29,647 nucleotides of DNA. Source: Aquabacterium sp. Its GTDB lineage: Bacteria > Pseudomonadota > Gammaproteobacteria > Burkholderiales > Burkholderiaceae_C. Of this stretch, positions 8,047 through 15,850 are shown in pieces; within the stretch, counting starts at the first letter, position 1; every line of letters begins with the position of its first letter. The notes below the pieces were generated by a model. The model did not search any database. It was not told the origin of the DNA and was given only the letters and a program-made list of their open reading frames with translations. The translations under genes and the position numbers were made by a program. The stretch lies in the NCBI GenBank assembly GCA_030654555.1, contig JAURXG010000006.1, positions 1 through 29,647 of the forward strand. The letters are read 5' to 3'.

Positions 8047-8129
8047 CCACGCTCTTGCGCGCAAAGGTCGGTTGATGCGAACCCGAGCCAATTGCGCCCT
8101 TCATCATCCACCAACCTGTGGAGCATCGC

Positions 8130-8891
8130 ATGCGTATCGGAAGTGTTGAATTCGAGAAACGGGGCCGGGTCGCGGTCATCACGCTGGACGAGCCGACCAA
8201 GCTCAACGCCATCTCCATGGGCATCCGCGAGGGGGTGCTTGAAAGCCTGGCCAAGATCCAGTCCGACGATGACATCCGCGTCGGCATCCTGACCGGCCGT
8301 GGCGACAAGGCTTTCTGCGCCGGGGCGGACATCAGTACCTTTCCGGCCACGCCCGAGCAGGCGCGCACCTTCATCGCCGAGGTGCTGCCGGTGCTGGAGG
8401 CGCCTGAGCGCTGCCGCAAGCCGTTGATCGCGGCGGTCAACGGTGTGGCCTACGGCGGCGGTTTTGAGCTGGCGATCGCTTGCGACTTCATCCTGGCCTC
8501 AGAGCGCGCCAAGTTCGGCGTGCCCGAGATTCAGCTTGGCTTGCTGCCGGGCTTTGCGCTGCTGCGGCTGCACGACATCGTCGGCCGTCCCAAGGCCAAG
8601 GAGTTGAGCATGCTGGGCGACCCGATCGATGCCGCAGAGGCCGTGCGTCTGGGCATTGCCTTGCGCACCGTGGCGCACGACAAGCTGCTCGACGAGGCGA
8701 TGGCGTTTGCCGAGCGGCTCGCCGGCAAGCCGCACATGGCGGTGCAACTGGCCAAGTCCTTCTTCAACCGAGGGCTGGGTGGCGACGACATGCGCTATGC
8801 GGTCGATGCCTTCCCCTTCCTGTTCCAGACCGACGACGTGAAGGAGGGCGTGGCGGCCTTCCGCGCCAAGCGCAAGCCCGAGTTCAAGTGA
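8130..8891 (+). CDS. Enoyl-CoA hydratase/isomerase-like protein (variant crotonase)
   Basis: This 253-residue crotonase-family protein has both catalytic-type glutamates (E113 in GGGFELAIACD, E133 in VPEIQLGLLPG) and an oxyanion-hole segment FCAGADIST (62-70). The segment after LLPG departs from the family: the usual GAGGTQRL is replaced by GFALLRL (141-147). That loop shapes the acyl pocket, so a different substrate or an isomerase role is possible. ATG 8130 is chosen because TGGAG lies just upstream; a GTG at 8118 is in frame. It is the first gene after operator site A. It ends in a TGATG overlap with the next gene, so the two are probably translationally coupled. Confidence 0.92.
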   Translation: MRIGSVEFEKRGRVAVITLDEPTKLNAISMGIREGVLESLAKIQSDDDIRVGILTGRGDKAFCAGADISTFPATPEQARTFIAEVLPVLEAPERCRKPLIAAVNGVAYGGGFELAIACDFILASERAKFGVPEIQLGLLPGFALLRLHDIVGRPKAKELSMLGDPIDAAEAVRLGIALRTVAHDKLLDEAMAFAERLAGKPHMAVQLAKSFFNRGLGGDDMRYAVDAFPFLFQTDDVKEGVAAFRAKRKPEFK

Positions 8892-10018
8892 TGGCCCGCC
8901 CGATCCTGCACAACGCGTTCTGCGATTCGCTCGGCATCGAGTATCCGATCTTCCTCGCCGGCATGGGTGTGGGCGGGCGCGCCACGCCACCCAAGCTGGT
9001 GGCGGCCGTGTCACAGGCGGGGGGCTGCGGTGTGCTCGGCTGCTCGGGCCTGTCGCCCGAGGAAACACGTCGGCGCATCCGCGAGGTGCGTTCGCTGACC
9101 GACCGCCCTTTCGGCGTTGACCTGCTGCTGCCGGCGCGCATTGCCGACGCACCCGACACCCGCTCGGGCGTGCGCGACGAGATCCGCCGCCGCTTCCCCG
9201 AGCACGCCGCCTTCGTGCAGACGCTGATCCAGCGCTACAACCTGCCTGCAGTGCAACCGGCCGACGAAACGGTGGTCAACATCGAGTACGCCAAGTCCGT
9301 GCTCGAGGTGGTGTTCGAGGAACGCGTGCCGCTCTTCGCTGCCGGACTGGGCGATCCCGACTTCCTGCTGCCGCGTGCGCGTGCGCAGGGCATGAAGTTG
9401 ATCGGCCTGTCGGGCTCGGTGCGCAATGCGGTGCGCCAGCGCAATTCGGGTGTGGACGCCATCGTCGCGCAGGGCACCGAAGCTGGGGGCCACACCGGCA
9501 CCGTGGCTTCGCTGCCGTTGATCCCGCAGGTGGTGGATGCTGTGAGCCCCACGCCGGTGATCGCCGCCGGCGGCATCGCCGACGGCCGCGGCATCGTCGC
9601 CTCTCTCGTGCTGGGCGCGCAGGCCGCCTGGCTGGGCACGGCCTTCCTGGTGGCCGACGAGTGCGAGCTCTTCGACGCCTGCAAGGACCAGATCGTGGCC
9701 TCGGATTCCGAGTCCTTCCGCATCAGCAAGATCTGGACAGGCAAGACCGTGCGCGCCTTCCACAGCGAGATTTCGCAGGCCTGGGCCGAGTCCGGCCTGC
9801 CGACGCTGGAGACGCCTTACCAGCGCATCCTGATGGAAGACTTTCTGTCTGCCGCGCTGGCCGCCGGGCGGCACGACCTGTTCTACAACATCGCCGGCCA
9901 GGCGGGCGGCCTTCTGAAGGCCAGGCGGCCGGCACAGGCCATCATGGCCGATCTGGTCCAGGGGGCTGTCGACGAAATTCACCGCCTGCAGCGCGACGTG
10001 CGCATCAGCCTGGCATAG
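8891..10018 (+). CDS. Nitronate monooxygenase-family flavoprotein (2-nitropropane dioxygenase-like)
   Basis: This TIM-barrel FMN protein of 375 residues belongs to the nitronate monooxygenase / FabK-like family. Seen: N-terminal IEYPIFLAGMGVGG with FMN-binding style, QAGGCGVLGCSG, the family motif GTEAGGHTG (195-203) with the conserved histidine, and the phosphate-binding part VIAAGGIADGRGI followed by LVLGAQAAWLGTAFLVADE. There is an insert of about 50 residues (80-130). In a fatty-acid-like operon a true nitronate substrate is doubtful; an NAD(P)H-dependent reductase or enoyl-reductase role is equally possible. ATG 8891 overlaps the previous stop (TGATG). A 14-base gap with AGGAAGG leads to the next gene. 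Confidence 0.87.
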   Translation: MARPILHNAFCDSLGIEYPIFLAGMGVGGRATPPKLVAAVSQAGGCGVLGCSGLSPEETRRRIREVRSLTDRPFGVDLLLPARIADAPDTRSGVRDEIRRRFPEHAAFVQTLIQRYNLPAVQPADETVVNIEYAKSVLEVVFEERVPLFAAGLGDPDFLLPRARAQGMKLIGLSGSVRNAVRQRNSGVDAIVAQGTEAGGHTGTVASLPLIPQVVDAVSPTPVIAAGGIADGRGIVASLVLGAQAAWLGTAFLVADECELFDACKDQIVASDSESFRISKIWTGKTVRAFHSEISQAWAESGLPTLETPYQRILMEDFLSAALAAGRHDLFYNIAGQAGGLLKARRPAQAIMADLVQGAVDEIHRLQRDVRISLA

Positions 10019-10032
10019 CCAGGAAGGAAATC

Positions 10033-11184
10033 ATGGGAAACAAAGCCATCATCAGCGGCGTGCACGACACCCAGGTCGGCGCGCTGCCCGACAGCACCTG
10101 CATGTCGCTGCACACCGAAGCCAGCCTGGGCGCGCTGGCCGACGCCGGCCTGAAGGTGTCGGACATCGACGGACTGCTCACCGCCTACTCGTTCGCCTCG
10201 CCGCAGCTGATGTTGGGCGGCGTGCTGGGCGAATACATCGGGCTGCGCCCGAAGGTCAACGCCTCCATCGCGATGGGCGGCATGACCGGCGGTCTGTTGG
10301 TGCGCCATGCCGCAGCGCTGGTGCAGGCCGGCATCTGCCGTCATGTGCTGTGCGTCACCGGCGACAACCGTCTCACCGGCATGGGCGACAAGGTGCAGGC
10401 GGCGCTGGCCGACGTCGGCCATCCACAGTACGAGCAACCCTATGGCATGAGTGTGCCGGCGGCCTTCGCGATGGCCGCACAGGTTTATTTCCACGAAGGT
10501 TGGCTCAACGGTGACCACCTCGCCGCGGTGGCGGTGAACCAGCGCGCCAACGCCGCGCTGCACCCGCAGTCGCACATGAAGAAGCCGATCACCATGGACG
10601 ACGTGCGCAAGTCCAAGGTCATCGCCTCGCCGCTGCGCATGCTCGACTGCTGCCTGGTGTCCGACGGCGGTGCGGCGGTGATCGTGAGTGCCGCCGAAAC
10701 CGCGCGCGACCGTCCGAAGCGGGCAGTCGAACTGCTGGGGATCGGCGAAGGCCACACCCACGAGCACATCTTCGCCGCGCCATCGCTGGTCGACTTCGGC
10801 TGCAAGGAGTCGGCCACCGACGCCCTGGCCCAGGCCGGCCTGAAGCACAAGGACGTGGACTGTGCGCACATCTACGACTGCTTCACCAGCACGCTGCTGA
10901 TCACGCTGGAGTCGATGGGCTTCTACGGCCGCGGCGAAGCTGGCCCGGCGGCGCTGGCCGGCGAATTCGCCATCGGCGGGCGTTTCCCGGTCAACACCAA
11001 CGGCGGGCTGTTGTCTTATGGCTCCTCGGGTGCGGCGGGTGGCATGTTCCACGTCGTCGAGGCGGTGCGCCAGTTGCGCGGCGAATGCGGGCCGCGCCAG
11101 GTCAAGGACGCCGAAGTCGCGCTGGCCCACACGCTGGGCGGCATCTTCTCCGGCCATTGCTCGATCATCATGGGGAGGGCCTGA
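10033..11184 (+). CDS. Cysteine-less thiolase-like protein (SCP2-thiolase/lipid-transfer type), copy 1
   Basis: This 383-residue thiolase-fold protein follows an ideal AGGAAGG site. The segment that normally carries the nucleophilic cysteine (about 75-90, VNASIAMGGMTGG) has none; the usual GHP histidine region reads NTNGGLLSYGSSGAAGG; and the C-terminal Cys motif reads LAHTLGG. It therefore probably does not do Claisen chemistry with an acyl-cysteine. The closest functional precedent I know is Ltp2, a thiolase-fold retro-aldolase that works with a DUF35 Zn-ribbon/OB partner. Such a partner gene starts two bases after this stop. A carbon-carbon lyase acting on a 3-hydroxyacyl-CoA is the favoured but unproven role. 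Confidence 0.88.
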   Translation: MGNKAIISGVHDTQVGALPDSTCMSLHTEASLGALADAGLKVSDIDGLLTAYSFASPQLMLGGVLGEYIGLRPKVNASIAMGGMTGGLLVRHAAALVQAGICRHVLCVTGDNRLTGMGDKVQAALADVGHPQYEQPYGMSVPAAFAMAAQVYFHEGWLNGDHLAAVAVNQRANAALHPQSHMKKPITMDDVRKSKVIASPLRMLDCCLVSDGGAAVIVSAAETARDRPKRAVELLGIGEGHTHEHIFAAPSLVDFGCKESATDALAQAGLKHKDVDCAHIYDCFTSTLLITLESMGFYGRGEAGPAALAGEFAIGGRFPVNTNGGLLSYGSSGAAGGMFHVVEAVRQLRGECGPRQVKDAEVALAHTLGGIFSGHCSIIMGRA

Positions 11185-11186
11185 AC

Positions 11187-11606
11187 ATGGCCGAAGTGCA
11201 AGCCAAGCCGATGCCCGTGCCGGACGCCATCAGCCGGCCGTATTGGGAGGGTGCAAACCAGGGCATCTTTGCATTCCAGCGCTGTCGCGACTGCGGCAAG
11301 GCGCAGTTTTATTCGCGTTCGGCCTGCGTGCATTGCCACGGCAGCGACCTCGAATGGCAGGTCGCTGCGGGCACGGGCCGGGTCGCCAGCTTCTCGGTCA
11401 TCCACCGTGCGCCCATTGCCTCGTTCATGGCCGATACGCCTTACGTGTTGGCGCTGATCGACATGAACGAGGGCTTCCGCTTCATGTGCAACGTGCTGCG
11501 CTGCGACCCGGCCACGGTGAAGATCGGCATGCGCGTGCGCGTTTGCTTTGAAGCGCGCCCCGGCACCGAACAGAAGATTCCGCAAGTGGAGCCCGCAACA
11601 GCATGA
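11187..11606 (+). CDS. Zn-ribbon OB-fold protein (DUF35), copy 1
   Basis: This 139-residue protein has an N-terminal rubredoxin-like zinc ribbon with ligands C33, C36, C47 and C50 (CRDCGK and CVHC), followed by an OB-fold domain (FSVIHRAPIASF, YVLALIDM, IGMRVRV). DUF35 proteins bind thiolase-superfamily partners and help bind the acyl-CoA. Its start is two bases after the thiolase-like stop and its own stop overlaps the next start by four bases (ATGA), so all are likely made in fixed ratio. It has no catalytic motif of its own. Confidence 0.92.
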   Translation: MAEVQAKPMPVPDAISRPYWEGANQGIFAFQRCRDCGKAQFYSRSACVHCHGSDLEWQVAAGTGRVASFSVIHRAPIASFMADTPYVLALIDMNEGFRFMCNVLRCDPATVKIGMRVRVCFEARPGTEQKIPQVEPATA

Positions 11607-12004
11607 GTGAAGAGGCGATGTTCAACTACGACCATTACGAGCCCGGGAAGAACTACGGCACGCGCGATTTCAGCGTCGACGACGCGACCATTGCGAAGTG
11701 GCGCAGCGTGTACCCCAACGACAACGACGCGGGCGTGATGCCCGGCGGTATGCTGGCGATGATCGTCATCGACGCCGTACTGACGCTGAACTCGCCGCGC
11801 CCGCCCGGTGGCGTGCATGGCGGACAGACTTTCGACATCCAGCGCATGCCGCGCATCGGCGAGATCCTGCGCACCGAGGTCTGGTGCCTGGACAAGGAAA
11901 CCAAGAAAGACCGCAAGTGGGTGCGGGTGCGCAGCGAGACGCGGGCCTTGGGCACGGGCGAACTGCTGTTCACAGGCATCATGACCACGCTGGTCGCGCA
12001 GTGA
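11603..12004 (+). CDS. MaoC-like hot-dog protein, probably non-catalytic subunit
   Basis: This 133-residue single hot-dog-fold protein resembles the N-terminal half of two-domain MaoC dehydratases. The region that would carry the catalytic Asp/His reads NDNDAGVMPGGMLAMIVIDA, with no HxD or AHG signature. Later it has HGGQTFDIQRMPRIGEIL and GELLFTGIMTTLVA, typical of the fold. It likely pairs with the catalytic hot-dog protein encoded 10 bases downstream, in the way ChsH1 and the MaoC domain of ChsH2 form one hydratase. The start overlaps the previous stop as ATGA. The assignment to the fold is good; the partner role is inferred. Confidence 0.84.
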   Translation: MSEEAMFNYDHYEPGKNYGTRDFSVDDATIAKWRSVYPNDNDAGVMPGGMLAMIVIDAVLTLNSPRPPGGVHGGQTFDIQRMPRIGEILRTEVWCLDKETKKDRKWVRVRSETRALGTGELLFTGIMTTLVAQ

Positions 12005-12014
12005 GGAGGCAGGC

Positions 12015-12407
12015 ATGGACAAGCAATTGAAGACATCGACCCAGCACGTCGACTTCGACAACATCCTGAAGTACGCAGCGGTGACGAACGACTACAACCC
12101 GATTCACGTCGACAAGGAGTTCGCTGCCAAGAGCCCGATGGGCGGGATCATCGCCCACGGCACCATGTCAGTGGCGCTGATCTGGCAGGCGCTGAGGAAC
12201 ACGCTGGGCGTCGAGATGCTGAACCGCGTGCATCTGGAGATCCGTTTCGTGCAGCCGGTGCGCATCGACGACGACGTGTCGGGCGGCGGCGAACTGCGCG
12301 AGGGCAGCATGCCGCCTGTCTACGACGTGTGGGTGCGCAACGGCAAGGAGCAGGACGTGATTCGCGGCACTGCCATCATCAAACCAACGACGGAGAAAAC
12401 CCAATGA
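12015..12407 (+). CDS. MaoC-like enoyl-CoA hydratase, catalytic subunit
   Basis: This 130-residue hot-dog protein carries the hydratase-2 motif NDYNPIHVDKEFA with the catalytic Asp26 and His31, followed by GGIIAHGTMS (43-52) and the strand FVQPVRIDDDV. It should add water to an enoyl-CoA to give a 3-hydroxyacyl-CoA. GAGGAGG gives a strong ribosome site. The motif-poor partner lies just upstream and a thiolase-like protein starts four bases inside its 3' end. Order and coupling suggest hydration directly before carbon-carbon cleavage. Confidence 0.92.
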   Translation: MDKQLKTSTQHVDFDNILKYAAVTNDYNPIHVDKEFAAKSPMGGIIAHGTMSVALIWQALRNTLGVEMLNRVHLEIRFVQPVRIDDDVSGGGELREGSMPPVYDVWVRNGKEQDVIRGTAIIKPTTEKTQ

Positions 12408-13570
12408 GTCTGAAAGGCAAGGCATACATCGCCGGTGCGTTTGAGCACCCGACCCGGCGGGCCGACAACAAGTCGGTGGCGCAGTTGCATGCTGAGGTCG
12501 CACGGGGTGCACTGGCCGACGCCGGCCTGACGCTGAAGGACGTGGACGGCTACTTCTGTGCCGGCGACGCACCCGGCTTGGGCCCCATGAGCATGGTCGA
12601 CTACATGGGCATGAAACCGCGGCATGTCGACAGCACCGAGACCGGTGGCTCTTCGTATGTGGTGCATGTGGCGCATGCCGCGGCAGCCATCGCCGCCGGG
12701 CGCTGCAATGTGGCGCTGATCACGCTGGCCGGCCGGCCCAAGGCAGAGGGCATGGCCACCGGCACCGCGCCGCGCAACTATGGTGCCGCGCCCGACGTGC
12801 CCTTCGAGTTGCCCTACGCACCGACCACGGTAAACATGTACGCGATGGCGGCAATGCGTCACATGCACGAGTACGGCACGACCAGCGAACAGCTGGCGTG
12901 GATCCGTGTCGCCGCGTCGCACCATGCGCAGCACAACCCAAATGCCGTGGTGCGCGACGTGGTGACGGTGCAGGACGTCGTCAGGTCGCCGATGATCGCC
13001 GACCCACTGCACCGCCTGGACTGCTGCGTCATCAGCGACGGCGGCGGCGCACTGGTCGTGGTACGGCCCGAGATAGCGCGCCAACTCAAGCGCCCGCTGG
13101 TCAAGGTGCTGGGCACCGGTGAGTACGTGCGCGCGCAGACCGGAGGCAAGGTGGATCTGCTGACCACTGGCGCCAGTTGGACTGGCTCGGCCGCGTTCGC
13201 CGAGGCCGGCGTGAAGCCCGCCGACATTCAGTACGCGTCCATCTACGACAGCTTCACCATCACCGTGCTGCTGACGCTGGAAGACCTGGGCTTCTGCAAG
13301 AAGGGCGAGGGTGGGCGTTTCGTGTCGGACGGCAACCTGATCTCGGGCACCGGCAAGCTGCCTTTCAACACCGACGGCGGCGGCCTGTGCAACAACCACC
13401 CAGGCAACCGCGGCGGCATGACCAAGGTGATTGAAGCCGTGCGGCAATTGCGTGGCGAGGCGCACCCGAAGGTGCAGGTACCCAATTGCAGCCTGGCTCT
13501 GGCGCACGGTACGGGCGGCTCGCTCGGCACGCGCCACGGCAGTGGCACGCTGATCATGGAAAGGGAATGA
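12404..13570 (+). CDS. Cysteine-less thiolase-like protein (SCP2-thiolase/lipid-transfer type), copy 2
   Basis: This 388-residue thiolase-fold protein is a distant paralogue of the one at 10033-11184. The nucleophile segment (about 74-90, STETGGSSYVVHVAHA) has no cysteine. Unlike copy 1 it keeps a histidine in the GHP-like region (FNTDGGGLCNNHPGNRGG), and the C-terminal Cys motif is LAHGTGG. SDGGGALVVV and the YDSFTITVLLTLEDLGF segment are typical of the Ltp/SCP2-thiolase group. The ATG overlaps the previous stop by four bases and the gene is followed by its own Zn-ribbon protein. Differences between the copies suggest two successive cleavages or one active and one modified site. In-frame sequence upstream of 12404 lies in the hydratase gene. 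Confidence 0.88.
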   Translation: MSLKGKAYIAGAFEHPTRRADNKSVAQLHAEVARGALADAGLTLKDVDGYFCAGDAPGLGPMSMVDYMGMKPRHVDSTETGGSSYVVHVAHAAAAIAAGRCNVALITLAGRPKAEGMATGTAPRNYGAAPDVPFELPYAPTTVNMYAMAAMRHMHEYGTTSEQLAWIRVAASHHAQHNPNAVVRDVVTVQDVVRSPMIADPLHRLDCCVISDGGGALVVVRPEIARQLKRPLVKVLGTGEYVRAQTGGKVDLLTTGASWTGSAAFAEAGVKPADIQYASIYDSFTITVLLTLEDLGFCKKGEGGRFVSDGNLISGTGKLPFNTDGGGLCNNHPGNRGGMTKVIEAVRQLRGEAHPKVQVPNCSLALAHGTGGSLGTRHGSGTLIMERE

Positions 13571-13572
13571 CG

Positions 13573-13965
13573 ATGACCGCCAAAGAACCGAAATACGTTG
13601 CGCCTACGGTGTATCCGGAGACGCAGAAGTACTGGGACGCCGCTTCCGATGGCAAGCTGCTGGTCAAGCGCTGTCTCGACTGCGGCGAGCACCATCACTA
13701 CCCCCGGGAGAGCTGTCCGTTCTGCTTCAGCGAGCGCACCGAATGGCGCGACGCCAGCGGGCAGGGGGCCATCTACAGCTACAGTGTCATGCGACGTGCC
13801 ACCGTGCCCTATGTGATCGCCTACGTGACGCTGGCCGAAGGCACGACGATGATGAGCAACATCGTGGATTGCGACCCCGACAAGCTGCGCATTGGGCAGC
13901 CTGTGACGGTGACGTTCCGGCCGAGCGATGGCGGCCCTGCGTTGCCCATGTTCACGCCGGTGTGA
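13573..13965 (+). CDS. Zn-ribbon OB-fold protein (DUF35), copy 2
   Basis: This second DUF35 protein (130 residues) has zinc ligands C34, C37, C48 and C51 (CLDCGE and CPFC) and an OB fold (IYSYSVMRRA, VPYVIAYVTLAEG, LRIGQPVTVTF). It follows copy 2 of the thiolase-like gene and is most likely its dedicated partner. Two ATGs are possible, at 13567 (overlapping the previous stop) and 13573; AAAGGGA sits at a proper distance only from 13573, so I chose that. It is the last gene of the plus-strand block. Confidence 0.91.
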   Translation: MTAKEPKYVAPTVYPETQKYWDAASDGKLLVKRCLDCGEHHHYPRESCPFCFSERTEWRDASGQGAIYSYSVMRRATVPYVIAYVTLAEGTTMMSNIVDCDPDKLRIGQPVTVTFRPSDGGPALPMFTPV

Positions 13966-14139
13966 TCCGGCACGTCACACAACCCGTGACGTCAGGCCGC
14001 ACTGGCCCGGGCCAGCGTGGTGCCGTTCAAAGTGAACAGTATTGGGGTTAGCGTCGTAACTTCGCGCCGCTCCGTCCTACGCAGCGCTGGCTGACGGCAT
14101 CGCCGCGAACCGCAGAGCGTGGCAAGAAGGACATCGAGG
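13966..14139. other. Convergent intergenic region with small inverted repeats
   Basis: The two large blocks meet here end to end. It holds a hairpin with 7-bp arms (13972-13978 and 13986-13992, ACGTCAC / GTGACGT) and a 14-bp perfect palindrome CTGGCCCGGGCCAG at 14002-14015. No T-run follows either, so factor-independent termination is not evident. I see no gene. Confidence 0.5.
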
Positions 14140-15000
14140 TCAGCCGGCGCTGGCGCCGAGGGTCAACTCGGTGTTGTCGATCAGCCGCGTACCCCCAATC
14201 CGCGCCGCAACCAGAACGACCAGTGCGCAGCCTGCGGCCAGGTCTTCGACCGAAGGCACCTGTAGGTCACGCTGGCTCCGGACCGCGACATAGTCCGGCA
14301 CCCAGCCGCCGTCGCGCAGTTCATTCAGTGCCTGGGTTTCGAGCGCGGCCACTGACCGCGCGCCGGATGCCAAATTGACGCGGACGCTGCGCAGGCAGCC
14401 AGACAACCGCGCGGCACGCACGCGTTCCTCGGTCGACAGGTAGGCATTGCGGCTCGACAGCGCAAGGCCGTCGCTGGCGCGCTCGGTCTCGCCGGCCACG
14501 ATGGTGATCGGCAGCGCGAACTGCTCGACCATGCGCCGGATGACCATCAGCTGCTGGTAGTCCTTCTTGCCGAACACTGCTAGGCGAGGCTGCACGCACT
14601 GGAACAGCTTCATCACCACCGTGCACACGCCGGTGAAGAAACCCGGCCTGAACTCACCCTCGAGGATGTCGGCGAGCGCCGGATCGGGTTGAACGGTGAA
14701 GCGTTGCGGCGTCGGATAGAGTTCCGCTTCGTCCGGTGCGAAGACGATGTTGCAGCCAGCTTGGCGCAGCAAGTCACAGTCGCGCTGCAGCGTGCGCGGA
14801 TAGAGATCAAAGTCCTCGTGAGGTGCGAACTGCAGGCGGTTGACGAACAGACTGACCACCACCGGCCCAGGGTGCTGCTTGGCCAGACGAACCAACGCCA
14901 GATGACCCTCGTGCAGGTTGCCCATGGTCGGCACGAAGCTCGCATCTCGGGTGCCGGCGAGAGCGCCGCGCAGTGCGGCAATGGTGTGGACGATGTGCAT
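14140..15000 (-). CDS. panC: Pantothenate synthetase
   Basis: PanC joins pantoate and beta-alanine with ATP to give pantothenate, the precursor of coenzyme A. The 286-residue protein has the ATP motif VPTMGNLHEGHLALVR with H30 and H33, the segment SLFVNRLQFAPHEDFDLYPR, GKKDYQQLMVIRR, and the SSRNAYL motif. All are characteristic, with minor variation (LHEGH after MGN rather than MGA; FVNRLQF rather than FVNPTQF). In-frame sequence upstream of ATG 15000 belongs to the panB region. It is the last gene of a minus-strand run and starts 22 bases after panB. Confidence 0.97.
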   Translation of the reverse strand: MHIVHTIAALRGALAGTRDASFVPTMGNLHEGHLALVRLAKQHPGPVVVSLFVNRLQFAPHEDFDLYPRTLQRDCDLLRQAGCNIVFAPDEAELYPTPQRFTVQPDPALADILEGEFRPGFFTGVCTVVMKLFQCVQPRLAVFGKKDYQQLMVIRRMVEQFALPITIVAGETERASDGLALSSRNAYLSTEERVRAARLSGCLRSVRVNLASGARSVAALETQALNELRDGGWVPDYVAVRSQRDLQVPSVEDLAAGCALVVLVAARIGGTRLIDNTELTLGASAG

Positions 15001-15022
15001 GGGCGGTGGGGTCGATTCAACT

Positions 15023-15850
15023 TCAATAAGTGTGCAGCGCCGGGTCGGGGAAGCTGCCGTCCCTGACCGCTTGTACGTAACGTCGAACTGCGTCGTCGAT
15101 GCTGCCTGCCTCGGCCATGAAGTTGCGCACGAAACGCGGCAGTTTGCCTTTGGTGATTCCCAGCATGTCATGCAGGACGAGCACCTGGCCCGCGACATCC
15201 GCCCCGGCGCCGATGCCGACGACGATCAAACCCGGGTTCTGTTCCTGCACCTGCCGCGCCAGCGCCGCAGGCACCAACTCCAGCACCAGCATCGCCGCGC
15301 CTGCTTCGGCGAGCTCACGCGCCTGGCGCTCCAGCAACTGGGCCGCGCCTGCGTCGCGGCCCTGGACGCGATAGCCACCCAGCGCATTCGCGCTCTGCGG
15401 CGTCAGTCCCAGGTGCGCGCACACCGGAATGCCGCGCTCGACCAGGAAGCGCACGGTCCCCACCGTCCAGCCACCTTCGAGCTTTACCATCTGCGCACCG
15501 GCCTGCGCCAGCACGACGCTCGAGCGCAACGCCTGTTCGGGGCTGGCCTCGTAGGTGCCGAAGGGCAGGTCGCCCAGCAGCCATGCATGGCGGTTGCCGC
15601 GCGCGACGCAGCGCAGGTGGTAGGCGACCTCGTCGAGGGTGACCGGTACCGTGCTTGCATGGCCTTGCAGGACCATACCCAGCGAGTCGCCGACCAGCAG
15701 GCAATCGATCCCGGCTTCGTCGGCCAGCCGGGCGAAGCTGGCGTCGTAGGCGGTCAGCATGGTGATCTTCTGGCCATCGGCCAGCATCTGCCGGAGCCGG
15801 TGCAGGTTGACGGCCTTTCTCTCACCCGGCGTTGCTGTCGGCGCGTTCAT
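15023..15850 (-). CDS. panB: 3-methyl-2-oxobutanoate hydroxymethyltransferase
   Basis: PanB makes ketopantoate from 2-oxoisovalerate and methylene-tetrahydrofolate, the committed step to pantothenate. The 275-residue protein shows KITMLTAYDASFARLADEAG, LLVGDSLGMVLQGH with the metal-binding Asp, VKLEGGW, GIPVCAHLGLTPQS, and VVGIGAGADVAGQVLVLHDMLG. The last normally reads GIGAGxxxDGQVLV, so it is a slight variant. Its start overlaps the panD stop by four bases (ATGA), which indicates coupling. Full-length by family standards. Confidence 0.97.
   Translation of the reverse strand: MNAPTATPGERKAVNLHRLRQMLADGQKITMLTAYDASFARLADEAGIDCLLVGDSLGMVLQGHASTVPVTLDEVAYHLRCVARGNRHAWLLGDLPFGTYEASPEQALRSSVVLAQAGAQMVKLEGGWTVGTVRFLVERGIPVCAHLGLTPQSANALGGYRVQGRDAGAAQLLERQARELAEAGAAMLVLELVPAALARQVQEQNPGLIVVGIGAGADVAGQVLVLHDMLGITKGKLPRFVRNFMAEAGSIDDAVRRYVQAVRDGSFPDPALHTY

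Noticed and set aside
10033..13570. Annotating the two thiolase-like genes as acetyl-CoA acetyltransferases
   Set aside because: The nucleophilic Cys segment and the C-terminal Cys motif are both missing, so ordinary thiolytic activity is not supported.
13966..14139. Inverted repeats as a bidirectional intrinsic terminator between the convergent blocks
   Set aside because: Stems are short and no T-run follows on either strand; kept only as an intergenic note.
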